In this document: in pieces, positions 19,466 to 28,293 of the stretch | How the letters are laid out: every line of letters begins with the position of its first letter | Numbering within the stretch: the stretch's first letter is position 1 | From: a virus | Direction: 5' to 3' (one strand) | Length of the DNA stretch: 33,657 nucleotides | IMG/VR virus record: IMGVR_UViG_3300043464_000774 | Span: 1-33,657 of that record | The notes under the pieces: model-generated | Told to the model about the DNA's origin: nothing | What the model saw: only the letters and a program-made list of their open reading frames with translations | Databases searched by the model: none | Made by a program: the position numbers and the translations under genes

Positions 19466-22200
19466 TGGATCGATGCCGACACTGTTGGGGTGCCACACCG
19501 CCGCGTATAGCGGATGTATTCCGGGCCTGGGTTTATTATTGCGCTGTAGAATCCGCCAACAGATGGAGGCCCATTGGAGGACTGGCCTTCTGCGGTTGGC
19601 GAAGAAAGCGGGCCGACCAGCTCCCAACTGCCGAGGCTGCCCATGCAATTTACGGTCACTGGCACGTCTCGGGTGATCGTCGTGGTCTTGTAAAAGCGCC
19701 CTCCGCGGTGAATTGTGACGCCGACCACATGCCTGTCCTGAGCGTACATGCGTCCGCGCGCGTCAATGTCTACCCCGATCACAGCCCCAGTCTCAGGGTT
19801 CGTGCGCACATAGAGGTCTTCGTAAAAACCGGGAACCCGTTCTGTTTTTTCATCAAACAAAACCACTAAATACTCGCGGTCATTGTAGTTGACTCCTGGG
19901 GCCACAACCGTGACTTGATCGACCTCCCAGAGTCCTTCGCCTGCGGGGCGAAGCGTGACGGAAAATTGCGCGCCGGTGCCAGCGCTTGTATTTACATAAG
20001 CAGACGTGACGATCGGCACCCTCCTTGGAGGGATGCTTACCGTGGCGAGCGCGGGAGATTGCTCTGTCGAACCGTCTAGAAGCGAGAGCCGCAGCCTCTC
20101 TCCGTCCGCGTACCAGTCTCCCGCAGAGACAATGTTGATCGCAGAAATCGTCCAGCACGGATTTCCTGCGGAATCTTGCAACTGCGACAGAACGGCCTCA
20201 AATGAAGCACCAGATCCTGGCCGAAACGTGCGGCCGGAAAGCGGCGGCAGCACCGCAACGGTTGGCTGTGAGTAGTGCGTCTCAAGAAGCACTGTTTCAC
20301 TTCCGGCCGCACGTCCTGACGGAGTGATCTGCGCAGATAAGACTGTCGCCGGGCCACGAAAGAGCCCTCTGGTATTCAGAGTCACGGAGGTGACTGTCCC
20401 GCCAGATACGGAAACTCGTATATCAGGCAGTTGAACAACGCGGCCGGTCGCGAGCGTCAACTGAACCGCCCTGAGCCCGCTGGCAGAAGTGTATGGCTCA
20501 ACCTGCCCGCCGCTCACAATCGCAATAGTGTCTATCTCATACATATTGCCAGCCGAAACCTGCCGAAACGTGACCTGAAACAAAGGCTGATCGGCAAACT
20601 GGCCGCTTTGCCCAAAAAATAGGTCCACTATCGTTGCGAACGCAACGGTCGGCGCGCTCCAGCTAAAAGAGGCGTTGACCTGGCCGACTGACGAGAAGCC
20701 AAGCGCGTTTGATTCAACGGGCTGAACTTGAACAGCAACTGGGGCAGGTTCGTTGATGTCAACGGCCAGGTTCTCGCCACCGCTGACAACTGAAACTGCC
20801 GTCGCCTGCCAGTACGGGTCGCCTTTTTCATCTGTCAACTGCTGCCAAGTCAATCCAAACTCAGCGGCCACGCTTGATGAAGGCTGCCCACCCAATACCA
20901 CTCTTACGACTGGCTGAGTCCTTGTCAGGTTGCGACGCACTAAATATTTTCTCTCAATTAAGAGTCTATCGAATGCAATGCGCGATCCACCCCACCACCT
21001 GTCAATCAAGGCGACAAATGCCTCGCCAGAAAACCACAGCAGCGGCGCGGACGAACTGGTAGTGCCGCCACTAAGACTGAGATCGACGCTAACGTCCCAG
21101 CGAACAGACTCTCCGATCGGCGTGGTCGTAGATTGGGAATAATTACGCGGAAACTTTCCATTCGTTGAATCTGCTGGATAATCAAAATCCGACGAATCGC
21201 CAGGTCTGCACCCGCTTATATCAATTACGATCGTCTCGTCTGTTGATAAGACTGCGAACGCCTCCGCGCCTGAGCCGCCGCCACCGGAAAAGGTAATCTG
21301 CGATGACTCGCAGTTAGTGCCAGCCTGACTTCCAAGTGATGAAACTGCGACATGCGTTACCGTGCCGCTCCAGTTCAATTGCGCCGCAGCGCCAGAGCCA
21401 TTGCCGCCCGTGAATGCGACTGTCTGCAAGCCGTGCCCAGATCGGATTTCGTAGAGCCCTGGGGCGTCCACGATTACCCGAGCGACAACGCCAGTTATTT
21501 GAGACGTTGCCGTAGCACCAGAGCCACCGCCGCCAGAAAAAGACACGGCTGGCGGCGTCTTGTATCCGCTTCCCCCGTTTGTCACCACGAGCGTATTTAT
21601 GCGGCCGCCTGCCGTAATTGTCGCCACTGCCGTAGCGCCCGATCCACCGCCACCAGTCAGCGTAACACTCGGTGGCGACGTGTACCCAGAGCCACGAAGT
21701 CCGCGCACAAGAGACGTTACGGAAGCCGACAACTCGCACGACAGCGACGCTTGCTGTGTCGCAAATATTCCGCTTGTTCCCGGCATGGAAACTACCGGTG
21801 GCGAGGTGTAGCCACTGCCAGAACTCACGAGGTCCACCGAGGCAACGGGAGACGTGATCGTTGTAGAAAGGGTCGCCCCGCATGTGCTGCTTGCGGATGG
21901 GGCTGACGTGTAGCCCTCGCCGCCACTGGTGACGACTACACGTCTAATTTTCTTGCCTTCGGCTGACGGCTCGCATGACTGAGACACCTCTCCGAAATCA
22001 AAACCAGGATAAGAGGAGTAGTCTCCGCAGTTCGCGTTTGGAAATCCCAGGCAGGCATTGTTCCCGGCCCCCGTGACTACGCCGCTGCCGCCTGGGTAAT
22101 CGACCTCGATGACCAACTGCACCGCCCCGTCAGTGCATTTATTGCAGGGTGATGATGGCGGCGAGCAACACGGCGAACAAGCAGCGCCAAGCATTGACAT
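19462..22200 (-). CDS. Large repeat-containing tail-tip/fibre protein
   Basis: A 912-residue protein. The N-terminus is cysteine-rich (CSPCCSPPSSPCNKC). Residues about 85-325 contain at least four clear copies of a roughly 38-residue repeat with the cores GEGYTSAPS, GSGYTSPPVVSM, GSGYTSPPSVTLTGGGGSGA and GSGYKTPPAVSFSGGGGSGA, plus two weaker copies. This beta-rich repeat is common in phage fibres. The remainder is beta-rich with no recognised domain. Start ATG at 22200 has AGGAG 7 nt upstream; the frame to 22275 is rejected. GC is visibly lower than in flanking genes (42% over 20941-21000), suggesting a swapped host-range cassette. Confidence 0.75.
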   Translation of the reverse strand: MSMLGAACSPCCSPPSSPCNKCTDGAVQLVIEVDYPGGSGVVTGAGNNACLGFPNANCGDYSSYPGFDFGEVSQSCEPSAEGKKIRRVVVTSGGEGYTSAPSASSTCGATLSTTITSPVASVDLVSSGSGYTSPPVVSMPGTSGIFATQQASLSCELSASVTSLVRGLRGSGYTSPPSVTLTGGGGSGATAVATITAGGRINTLVVTNGGSGYKTPPAVSFSGGGGSGATATSQITGVVARVIVDAPGLYEIRSGHGLQTVAFTGGNGSGAAAQLNWSGTVTHVAVSSLGSQAGTNCESSQITFSGGGGSGAEAFAVLSTDETIVIDISGCRPGDSSDFDYPADSTNGKFPRNYSQSTTTPIGESVRWDVSVDLSLSGGTTSSSAPLLWFSGEAFVALIDRWWGGSRIAFDRLLIERKYLVRRNLTRTQPVVRVVLGGQPSSSVAAEFGLTWQQLTDEKGDPYWQATAVSVVSGGENLAVDINEPAPVAVQVQPVESNALGFSSVGQVNASFSWSAPTVAFATIVDLFFGQSGQFADQPLFQVTFRQVSAGNMYEIDTIAIVSGGQVEPYTSASGLRAVQLTLATGRVVQLPDIRVSVSGGTVTSVTLNTRGLFRGPATVLSAQITPSGRAAGSETVLLETHYSQPTVAVLPPLSGRTFRPGSGASFEAVLSQLQDSAGNPCWTISAINIVSAGDWYADGERLRLSLLDGSTEQSPALATVSIPPRRVPIVTSAYVNTSAGTGAQFSVTLRPAGEGLWEVDQVTVVAPGVNYNDREYLVVLFDEKTERVPGFYEDLYVRTNPETGAVIGVDIDARGRMYAQDRHVVGVTIHRGGRFYKTTTITRDVPVTVNCMGSLGSWELVGPLSSPTAEGQSSNGPPSVGGFYSAIINPGPEYIRYTRRCGTPTVSASIQ

Positions 22201-22210
22201 TTCATCACTC

Positions 22211-22543
22211 CTAGCACTGGGCCGCGATGAGATACCAAGCGGTGCCATCCTTGGCGACGGCGCAGTTTTTTGCACCAGACGGTGCAGTGATCTCGGCGAA
22301 CAGATTCACCGCCGACAGCGTCGCCGTCGAGCCGCGCAACGTCACCGTCTTGGTGCCATTGATCGACCACGCGCCGGTGAAGGTGGCGATGCGGAAGGTC
22401 TTGCGGCTCGCACTCGGCGGCATCGCCTCGAACGACAGAGGCCGCCCGCGTGTCGGCGTCAGTTCCGTTGCGCGCACCACGTTCGCGATGCGCTCGGCGG
22501 ATTCGCGCGTAAACTGAACGGCGTCGCGGCCGGAAGGCGTCAT
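22211..22543 (-). CDS. Hypothetical tail-associated protein
   Basis: A 110-residue protein between two tail-tip genes. The N-terminal half is basic and helical (FTRESAERIANVVRATELTP). The C-terminal half is beta-rich (GAWSINGTKTVTLRGSTATL, AVAKDGTAWYLIAAQC). It overlaps the upstream gene by 4 bp and lies 10 nt before the fibre gene. It is probably a minor virion protein; no family is recognised. Confidence 0.55.
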   Translation of the reverse strand: MTPSGRDAVQFTRESAERIANVVRATELTPTRGRPLSFEAMPPSASRKTFRIATFTGAWSINGTKTVTLRGSTATLSAVNLFAEITAPSGAKNCAVAKDGTAWYLIAAQC

Positions 22544-23451
22544 GTTGGCGGAGTCCCGAAGAGCGTGGCGAAACTCGTCTCGGGATTCACGCGGCGATTT
22601 AACACAACGGCATTTCCCGTCATGTTTATGCCGCCAGTGCCATTAAGCCCCACGGGATTCGGCGACGGCACCCACTCGGAGTTTTGAAAATCAAACACCA
22701 TTGCCCGCTGCTTCTGCCCGCCGTCAATGAAATTGAAACCCACATCTGGCAGCAGGAGGTTGTGCCCGCTCTGGCGGTAGGCCAGCGTGGCCGTCGCCTG
22801 CCAGAACTTCACGACACTGCCGCCAAATTCTTCGTACTCGTAGGTGGTGTCGATGCCAGCCACGCGGATCGTGTGGGCGGCGCAGCCGAAGTAGGTGGCG
22901 TCGTTCACGCTGTTGTTCGCGGCGTACCACGAGGACGGGAACGTAGAGAAGTTCTGCGTGACCTTCATCAGCACCACGCTCTCGGTGGTCATCAAGCCGG
23001 GATAGAAGTCGAAGGCCGAGTTGGTCAGCGGGTAGGTCGTGCCGTTGCCGCTGCCGTCGAAATAACGCAGGGCCGGGAACTCGCCGCTACTGCCCTCAAA
23101 ACTCCACACGGTGGGGCGCGAGGTCGGCGTCACGAACTCCTCGTCACGCACGACGCCGTATTCCAGCACTACCTCGACGTGATAGGGCGAACCCTCGAAT
23201 CCTTCGTTGATCCAAAACTTCCGCAGCTTCCACGCCGCAAGCCGTGGGTGCGGCTCACCGAAAATCGCAGAGGACGCGATCACCCCCGTGGTCGTGTTGA
23301 AGACGGCGGCCAGGATTTCCAATTCCGTCGCCGGGTCGTTTTGAAGCGTGCCGTCGGCGAGAACGCAGACGAATCGACGCTTGACGATGGCGGGCCTGCC
23401 GACCTCACGCTCGAACGTCTGCGCCAGTTCTTTGGTCGATACAACGCTCAT
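22540..23451 (-). CDS. Putative tail-tip/baseplate structural protein
   Basis: A 303-residue protein immediately after the tape measure, where lambda-like phages place distal tail proteins. The sequence has beta-rich stretches (VEVVLEYGVVRDEEFV, TYEYEEFGGSVVKFWQATAT) and a conserved-looking NLLLPDVGFNFIDGGQKQRA near the C-terminus. No known Dit/Tal or lambda gpL signature could be identified. The start is ATG 23451, 3 nt after the tape-measure stop. Placement makes a virion role likely. Confidence 0.6.
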   Translation of the reverse strand: MSVVSTKELAQTFEREVGRPAIVKRRFVCVLADGTLQNDPATELEILAAVFNTTTGVIASSAIFGEPHPRLAAWKLRKFWINEGFEGSPYHVEVVLEYGVVRDEEFVTPTSRPTVWSFEGSSGEFPALRYFDGSGNGTTYPLTNSAFDFYPGLMTTESVVLMKVTQNFSTFPSSWYAANNSVNDATYFGCAAHTIRVAGIDTTYEYEEFGGSVVKFWQATATLAYRQSGHNLLLPDVGFNFIDGGQKQRAMVFDFQNSEWVPSPNPVGLNGTGGINMTGNAVVLNRRVNPETSFATLFGTPPT

Positions 23452-23454
23452 GCG

Positions 23455-26400
23455 TCACCCCATTCTCGCCGCGCCGACAATCGCCACCGGCTGGTTGAAG
23501 TAGTTCGATGCGGCACCCGTGATGCCCGATGCGATGGCGTTGAGCAGCCGCGTCTGGAGGCGGGCCTCGATGAGCGCGGGGTCTTGGGCCTGTGCGGCCA
23601 CGTCCTGCACCAACGCCTGCCCCTCGGCGGTGCGAATGTCAGCGACGTTTACGCTGGCGTTCGTCGGCCGCGTCAGCGCCTCCATCCGGCGGGCCTGCTC
23701 CTCCGCGACGCGGGCACTCTGGGCCAGGGCGGCGTTCGCCCCGGCGTAGGCGTTTTGGAAGCCTTGCAGGAAGGCGTCGTTCTGGCGGGCGACGAGCGAT
23801 TGGAACTGCTGGGCGGCGCTGCTGCCCTGCTGCAACTGCTGGGCTTGCTGGCGGTTGGCCTGAACGCGGCCGTCCACGATGCCCTGTTCGAGGCGGCGGG
23901 CTTGCTCTAGCTGCCTGACCCGCTCCACCCCGGCGCGAGCGTCCTTCAGTCGCCCCTTGTCGCGGGCCTCCTCAATCGCCTTCTGCTCGGTCTGAATCTT
24001 CGCCTCAAGGGCTTGGATATTGACCGCCGCCTGTTTCTTCCGTTCCTCAAGTTGCTTGACGGCTTCCAGTTCTGCCCGCTGCCGCTCGTCGATCTTCGAC
24101 GCGAGGAAGTCTTCGACCCGCTGGGCGGCGGCGAGTCGCTGATTAAACAACTCCTGCTGCTGGTTCACCTCGCGCTGGTACGTCTCGGCGGTCAGAATGC
24201 CCGCGCTGGCCTGCTGCTGGGCTCGGGCGACGCCTTGCTCAAGAGCCTGCGCCGCGAGTGCCCCGACGTTGCCGAACTGCGTGGCCTTTTCAATAAGGCC
24301 GTCGATGGTCTTGTCTGTGGCTTCAAACGCCCTGGCGAACCCGTCGCCGAAGCCCTGCTCAAGAGCCTGCTCTTGCTCTTCGAGCTTGGCCTGGATCTGG
24401 TCGAGTTGGGCCAGCCGGGCCGTCGCGGCGTCGGCGGCCATGACGGCACCGCGCTCGCGGGCATCGGCGATCTCTTCGACGAGTTGCTTCTGCTGCCGCA
24501 GGACAAACTCCAGATCGGTCTCGACCTGCTTCGTCTCCCGCTGCGCGGCCACCAGTTGGGCAAGTCGCTGCTCGTCGGCGGCGGCGATGTTCCGCTGCAA
24601 CTGCTCGATCTTGGTGAACGCATCGACTTGCTTCTGGTACTCGGCGGCGGCCGCTGCGGCGTTTTGCTTGAGCGTGGCTTCGTTGATGATCCGCTTGCCG
24701 AACTGCTGTTCAAGTTCGCCGATCGCGTTCTGGTACTTCAGGGCCGCGTCGAATCCGGCCTGGCCGAACCGGGCCGAGTCTTCGATGGCAATGGCGAGTT
24801 GAGCCCGCACGGCCTCGACGGCCTTGGCGGCGGCGGCGTTCTCCTGCTCGGTCGCCTTGCGAGACTCCTCGGCGGCCTTCGTGCGAATGTCGGCCTCCTC
24901 GCGAAGCGCCTCGATCCGCTTGCCGAAGTCGGTCAGCGCGTTGTTCTGTGCCGCCGTCAACTGCTCCTGCGACAGGCCAGCGTCCTCGGCGGCAGCCGCC
25001 ACGTCCTCAAGCGACTTCACGAGAGCCTGCACGGCCTTGGAGCCGTCATTGCCAAACGCAGCCGCCTGCTCCTGGGCCTTGGCGATCTCGCCGGAAAGAT
25101 TGATGGCTCCGTCGAGCGATTGGTCGAGCTTGCCGATGAACTCCGCAAGGGCTTCATTCGAGGCCAGCCGCTGCGATTCCTGGATGGCATCGTTGCGTTG
25201 CTTGAGTAGTTCGGCGTCGGCCTGGAGCCTCGCCTGCGTCTTCTGGAAGCCGAGGAAGGTCCGGTCGCTCGCCGTATCGTCGAGCGCTCTGATGAGCCGG
25301 TTGATGCCGCCAATCGACTCGGCCGTGGAGTTGGCAATGGCTGTGCCGATCCCGGCGAAGTTGGCCGTGATCTGACGGTAGAGCCCCTGCGATGCGACAC
25401 CCACGCGGTCCATCGCGTCGCCGAAGGAGTCGATGTCGGCCCGCTGCTGTTCCGTGAGGGCACCGCCGAGCCGTTCCAGATCGCTTGCGGCCGTCCCGAG
25501 TTGCTTGATGACCGGCAGAAGTTCGGCCCCGCTCTTCCCGAAGAGCGCCATGGCCGTGGCTGTCCGCTGGGCCGGGTCTGGCATCTGCGCCAACGCCTGC
25601 GCCGCCTGCTGGAAGAGCGTCTCCGGGTTGCCGTCGCGAACGGCGTCGGTACTGATCCGCAGGTTCTTGAACGCCTCAACGGCCGACTTCGTGCCGTCGC
25701 GGGCCTCGTTCACCGCACGCAGGAACCTTGTGAACCCGCCGCCCAACTGCTCGACGCTGGTGCCGGTTTGCAGGGCCGCCGCTTCAAGCACTTGGATGAA
25801 CGAGAAGGAAACGCCGACGCGATCCGCCAACTGCCCCAGCCGCTCGACCTCGCCTTCGAGTTGCACGAGGTTCCGGCCAGCCGCCACGGCCCCAGCACCA
25901 AGCGCCGCGAACGCAGCCGCCCCGGCGGTGAACGGATTGACGAGCCCTGCCACGCTCGCCCCGATGCTGGCGAGACCGTTCTGGAGGCCGCCCGAGAACA
26001 CCCGAGCGAGCCCTTCGCCAGCCGACGCGAGGCCCGAGAGCCGACCGGCCACATTGCCAATCGGGCCGGGCAGGGCCGACAGGATGCCGGTCAGTTCGTT
26101 GAACTTCAGCACCCCCTGCTTGCCAGCATCTTCGATCGCCTTGCCTGACCTGTTGGCGGCAATCGTGGCCTCGGCGAACAGGTCGGCCTGGCGTTGCAGT
26201 TCGCGGTTGAACTCCTGCTTTGTGAGCAGGTTGGCCTCTTCCAAGACTCTGGCGCGGCCGACCTCTTGATCGAATCGCTCCTGGGCCGTCAGGTTCCGCT
26301 GGCGAATCGCATCCGCCTCGGCTTCCAGCAATGCCCGCTGGCGGTTCGCTTGGGCGGCCGCCTGCTCCTCAGTCCTGCGGGCTTCCGCAAACGCCTCGGA

Positions 26401-26907
26401 CTGCTTGCGTTCGGCGGCTGCAACAGCGTCGGCTCTGGCCCGCGCTGAGTCTGCCGTCTGCTTGTCGAGGCCAAGCCTTGCGATGGCGGCGTTATTCAGC
26501 GCCGTCTGGTCAATCGCCCCGAGCCGCTCAAGTTCCACGAGCCGCTCGATCTCGTCGGCCACCACCTTCGTCTGGTCGCCGTACTGCTTCTGGATGCGAA
26601 CGCCTTCCGCAAACGCCTCGGCCGACCTCTTGGCTTCTTCAGTCAGCTGGGCAAACGCCGCCGCGTATTCCTGCGGCTTGATTGTGTCCGCCTGCAACTG
26701 ATCCGCCAGCCTGGCGAACCGCTCGGCAAACTGCTCCTGGGCGCGAGCCGCTGCGGCAGAGCTTTCCGTGAACGGGGCGAATACCTTCGTGGCCCGGTCC
26801 ACCTGCGCCTGCAAACTGTTCAGCGCACGCTCGGCCTGCGTGAGCGACTTCGGGACGCTTGAAGCGTCCGCCGTCACCTTCATCGCAAGTCCGAGGATCG
26901 TCGCCAT
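23455..26907 (-). CDS. Tail tape measure protein
   Basis: A 1150-residue, almost entirely helical protein with long coiled-coil stretches rich in Ala, Gln, Glu and Arg. A hydrophobic segment lies at about 308-347 (SIGASVAGLVNPFTAGAAAF, then AALGAGAVAAG). The N-terminus MATILGLAMKVTADASSVPK is typical of tape measures. At about 0.15 nm per residue (the known rule) it predicts a tail of about 170 nm. Position directly after the G/GT chaperone pair confirms the call. The ATG follows the GT stop by 2 nt. Confidence 0.93.
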   Translation of the reverse strand: MATILGLAMKVTADASSVPKSLTQAERALNSLQAQVDRATKVFAPFTESSAAAARAQEQFAERFARLADQLQADTIKPQEYAAAFAQLTEEAKRSAEAFAEGVRIQKQYGDQTKVVADEIERLVELERLGAIDQTALNNAAIARLGLDKQTADSARARADAVAAAERKQSEAFAEARRTEEQAAAQANRQRALLEAEADAIRQRNLTAQERFDQEVGRARVLEEANLLTKQEFNRELQRQADLFAEATIAANRSGKAIEDAGKQGVLKFNELTGILSALPGPIGNVAGRLSGLASAGEGLARVFSGGLQNGLASIGASVAGLVNPFTAGAAAFAALGAGAVAAGRNLVQLEGEVERLGQLADRVGVSFSFIQVLEAAALQTGTSVEQLGGGFTRFLRAVNEARDGTKSAVEAFKNLRISTDAVRDGNPETLFQQAAQALAQMPDPAQRTATAMALFGKSGAELLPVIKQLGTAASDLERLGGALTEQQRADIDSFGDAMDRVGVASQGLYRQITANFAGIGTAIANSTAESIGGINRLIRALDDTASDRTFLGFQKTQARLQADAELLKQRNDAIQESQRLASNEALAEFIGKLDQSLDGAINLSGEIAKAQEQAAAFGNDGSKAVQALVKSLEDVAAAAEDAGLSQEQLTAAQNNALTDFGKRIEALREEADIRTKAAEESRKATEQENAAAAKAVEAVRAQLAIAIEDSARFGQAGFDAALKYQNAIGELEQQFGKRIINEATLKQNAAAAAAEYQKQVDAFTKIEQLQRNIAAADEQRLAQLVAAQRETKQVETDLEFVLRQQKQLVEEIADARERGAVMAADAATARLAQLDQIQAKLEEQEQALEQGFGDGFARAFEATDKTIDGLIEKATQFGNVGALAAQALEQGVARAQQQASAGILTAETYQREVNQQQELFNQRLAAAQRVEDFLASKIDERQRAELEAVKQLEERKKQAAVNIQALEAKIQTEQKAIEEARDKGRLKDARAGVERVRQLEQARRLEQGIVDGRVQANRQQAQQLQQGSSAAQQFQSLVARQNDAFLQGFQNAYAGANAALAQSARVAEEQARRMEALTRPTNASVNVADIRTAEGQALVQDVAAQAQDPALIEARLQTRLLNAIASGITGAASNYFNQPVAIVGAARMG

Positions 26908-26909
26908 TG

Positions 26910-27559
26910 CTATTGCCCAAGGGTTCCTAACAGTTTTTGCAGTTCCGCCTTCATCTGGTCCGTGTGCTGCGGCGGCTTCTCAATCGGAATGAAATCGCTG
27001 GCCTGCGGTGCCTTCCCCTTCTGGGCGTAGGGGGCAAGGATCGCACTGGCGAGCAACCCCGTTTCCGCCCATGAGTCAGGGATAGCCTCAAAATACCTCG
27101 TGTAAGCAATCCACTCCGTGAGTTCTCGGCTGTCCATCCGCATGGACAACTCGCCGACCGTCATGCCTAAGTGACCCGCCAGCCGAAACAGCAGCCGTCG
27201 CAGCGGGCGGGCGTTTAGTTTTTTGCCAACTCCTCCACGTCCGCTTCGCTCATCGCGTTGTGCTTCATGGCTCGATCAAACAGCCGCGTCATCACGGCCG
27301 CCGACTTCTGCCCGAGCTTCTCGATCTGCTCCCGCGTGAAGAGAAGGTTGCCCTTCTCGTCGCAGAGCACCCGCTGGAGATACTCCGTGCGGAAGTTTTC
27401 GATGCCCGTTTCCTTCTTGCCGATCCACATGCGCTCGTAGGCGTCGCGTTCCGAGACGCTCATCACGCGAACGAAAACGCTGCCGCCCCACTCCTTGACC
27501 TTCACTTCGAGGAGCGATGCGTCGTTTGCTGCCAGGATCTGGTCTGCCGTCAGTGCCAT
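26910..27559 (-). CDS. Tail assembly chaperone GT fusion via -1 frameshift
   Basis: A fused product of 216 residues, formed when ribosomes slip -1 at A_AAA_AAC (27224-27218) just before the G stop. The T part (102 residues) reads through without a stop: RPLRRLLFRLAGHLGMTVGE, then SMRMDSRELTEWIAYTRYFE. This matches the tail-assembly T/DUF4035 pattern. In lambda, G and GT chaperone the tape measure. The frame offset is exactly -1 and the T frame is open from the slip site, so an internal start at 27164 is less likely to be the main product. Confidence 0.8.
27174..27212 (-). promoter_or_regulatory. Possible frameshift-stimulating hairpin
   Basis: Arms GCCCGCC (27212-27206) and GGCGGGT (27180-27174) can pair over 7 bp, including one terminal G-U, with a 25-nt loop. 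The spacer to the slippery heptamer is 5 nt, a usual distance for -1 stimulators. Pseudoknot potential was not tested. Confidence 0.45.
27215..27559 (-). CDS. Tail assembly chaperone G
   Basis: A 114-residue protein translated without frameshifting. The sequence VKVKEWGGSVFVRVMSVSER, YERMWIGKKETGIENFR, DEKGNLLFTREQIEKLGQ and DRAMKHNAMSEADVEELAKN is the usual pattern of phage tail assembly chaperones. It lies between the tail-tube and tape-measure genes. It ends two nucleotides of context after the slippery site, in AAA AAC TAA. It would act only during tail assembly and not be in the virion. Confidence 0.85.
   Translation of the reverse strand: MALTADQILAANDASLLEVKVKEWGGSVFVRVMSVSERDAYERMWIGKKETGIENFRTEYLQRVLCDEKGNLLFTREQIEKLGQKSAAVMTRLFDRAMKHNAMSEADVEELAKN
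27218..27224 (-). promoter_or_regulatory. -1 ribosomal frameshift site A AAA AAC
   Basis: The minus-strand heptamer AAAAAAC is in the correct register (gcA AAA AAC TAA) to permit tandem slippage of P- and A-site tRNAs. It sits directly before the G stop, and the -1 frame behind it is open for 102 codons. Confidence 0.8.
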
Positions 27560-27569
27560 GCGTGTGTCC

Positions 27570-27890
27570 TCATTCGGGCGTGATTTTGAACGTCACCGCA
27601 TACCGTGCGATGTCGTTGACTTTGCCCGAGAGTTGCACCCGCTCGCAGACGGCTTTCGTGGAGAAGGTCAGCCCACCACCGGAGATGGCGAGCGTGGCCT
27701 TCTTGCCGTACTGGGCCAGCGAGACGTTGGCAGTGCTCAGGCACGAGATATCTATAGTGCCAACGTCAAATGCCCAGGTGCTCGCCCGCGCGAGCGGCAG
27801 ACTGCCGCCCGCGTTGACCTTGATCTCCACGACCTCGCCGAAGTCCGTGGAGTTCCACGAAGCCGTGACGCCCGTGCATACGTTTGCCAT
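27570..27890 (-). CDS. Tail tube protein, second copy (short)
   Basis: A 106-residue beta-rich protein. The patterns VGTIDISCLST and NDIARYAVTFKITPE correspond to EDTIDVSHLGL and NDAVRGQVTFRVAR in the adjacent 126-residue protein, so the two look like diverged tandem copies. Tail-tube proteins stack into the tail. The ATG at 27890 has GGAGG 7 nt upstream. It lies right before the G gene. It may be a minor or tail-end tube protein. Confidence 0.65.
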   Translation of the reverse strand: MANVCTGVTASWNSTDFGEVVEIKVNAGGSLPLARASTWAFDVGTIDISCLSTANVSLAQYGKKATLAISGGGLTFSTKAVCERVQLSGKVNDIARYAVTFKITPE

Positions 27891-27909
27891 GACGGGCCTC
27901 CGTCACGGA

Positions 27910-28290
27910 CTAGCGGGCAACCCGGAACGTGACCTGACCACGGACGGCATCATTCGTCGCAAGCGTCAGCGTCGAGGACGACACGGTGGCCGCCTTGCTA
28001 ATCAAGGCACTGCCGCCTACCGTCAGCACCAGCGTGCCGGTGCTGGCATCAGCGATGATGCTCGTGCCGAGGTAGTCCACGACAACCTCTCGGCCCGTGT
28101 CGGTCGCCGAGCCTTGGAGCGGGCGCTGGATGGTGCGGATGGCATTGCCGGTGGTGAGGCCCAGGTGCGACACGTCAATGGTGTCTTCGGCGGACGGATC
28201 CGTGTTGCTGACGACGATGTTGGTGACGGTATAGCCGACACCAGCGAACGAGAACGTGGTGCCCGATCCATCATGCGGCGTTGCGGACAT
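27910..28290 (-). CDS. Major tail tube protein, first copy
   Basis: A 126-residue beta-rich protein (GTTFSFAGVGYTVTNIVVSN, EDTIDVSHLGLTTGNAIRT, GTLVLTVGGSALISKAAT) of the lambda gpV-like tail-tube type. It follows the tail terminator gene, the standard order. The ATG at 28290 has AGGAG 9 nt upstream. It is probably the most abundant tail protein. Confidence 0.75.
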   Translation of the reverse strand: MSATPHDGSGTTFSFAGVGYTVTNIVVSNTDPSAEDTIDVSHLGLTTGNAIRTIQRPLQGSATDTGREVVVDYLGTSIIADASTGTLVLTVGGSALISKAATVSSSTLTLATNDAVRGQVTFRVAR

Positions 28291-28293
28291 CTG

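Noticed and set aside
19462-22200. Diversity-generating retroelement acting on the fibre
   Set aside because: No reverse transcriptase or template/variable repeat pair was seen in the window.
22684-25209. Long + strand frames opposite the tail-tip and tape-measure genes
   Set aside because: Compositional shadows; the minus strand has clear tape-measure features and consistent gene spacing.
27215-27559. Simple separate G and T genes
   Set aside because: The slippery heptamer in register, open -1 frame and T homology starting upstream of the ATG at 27164 support a fusion.
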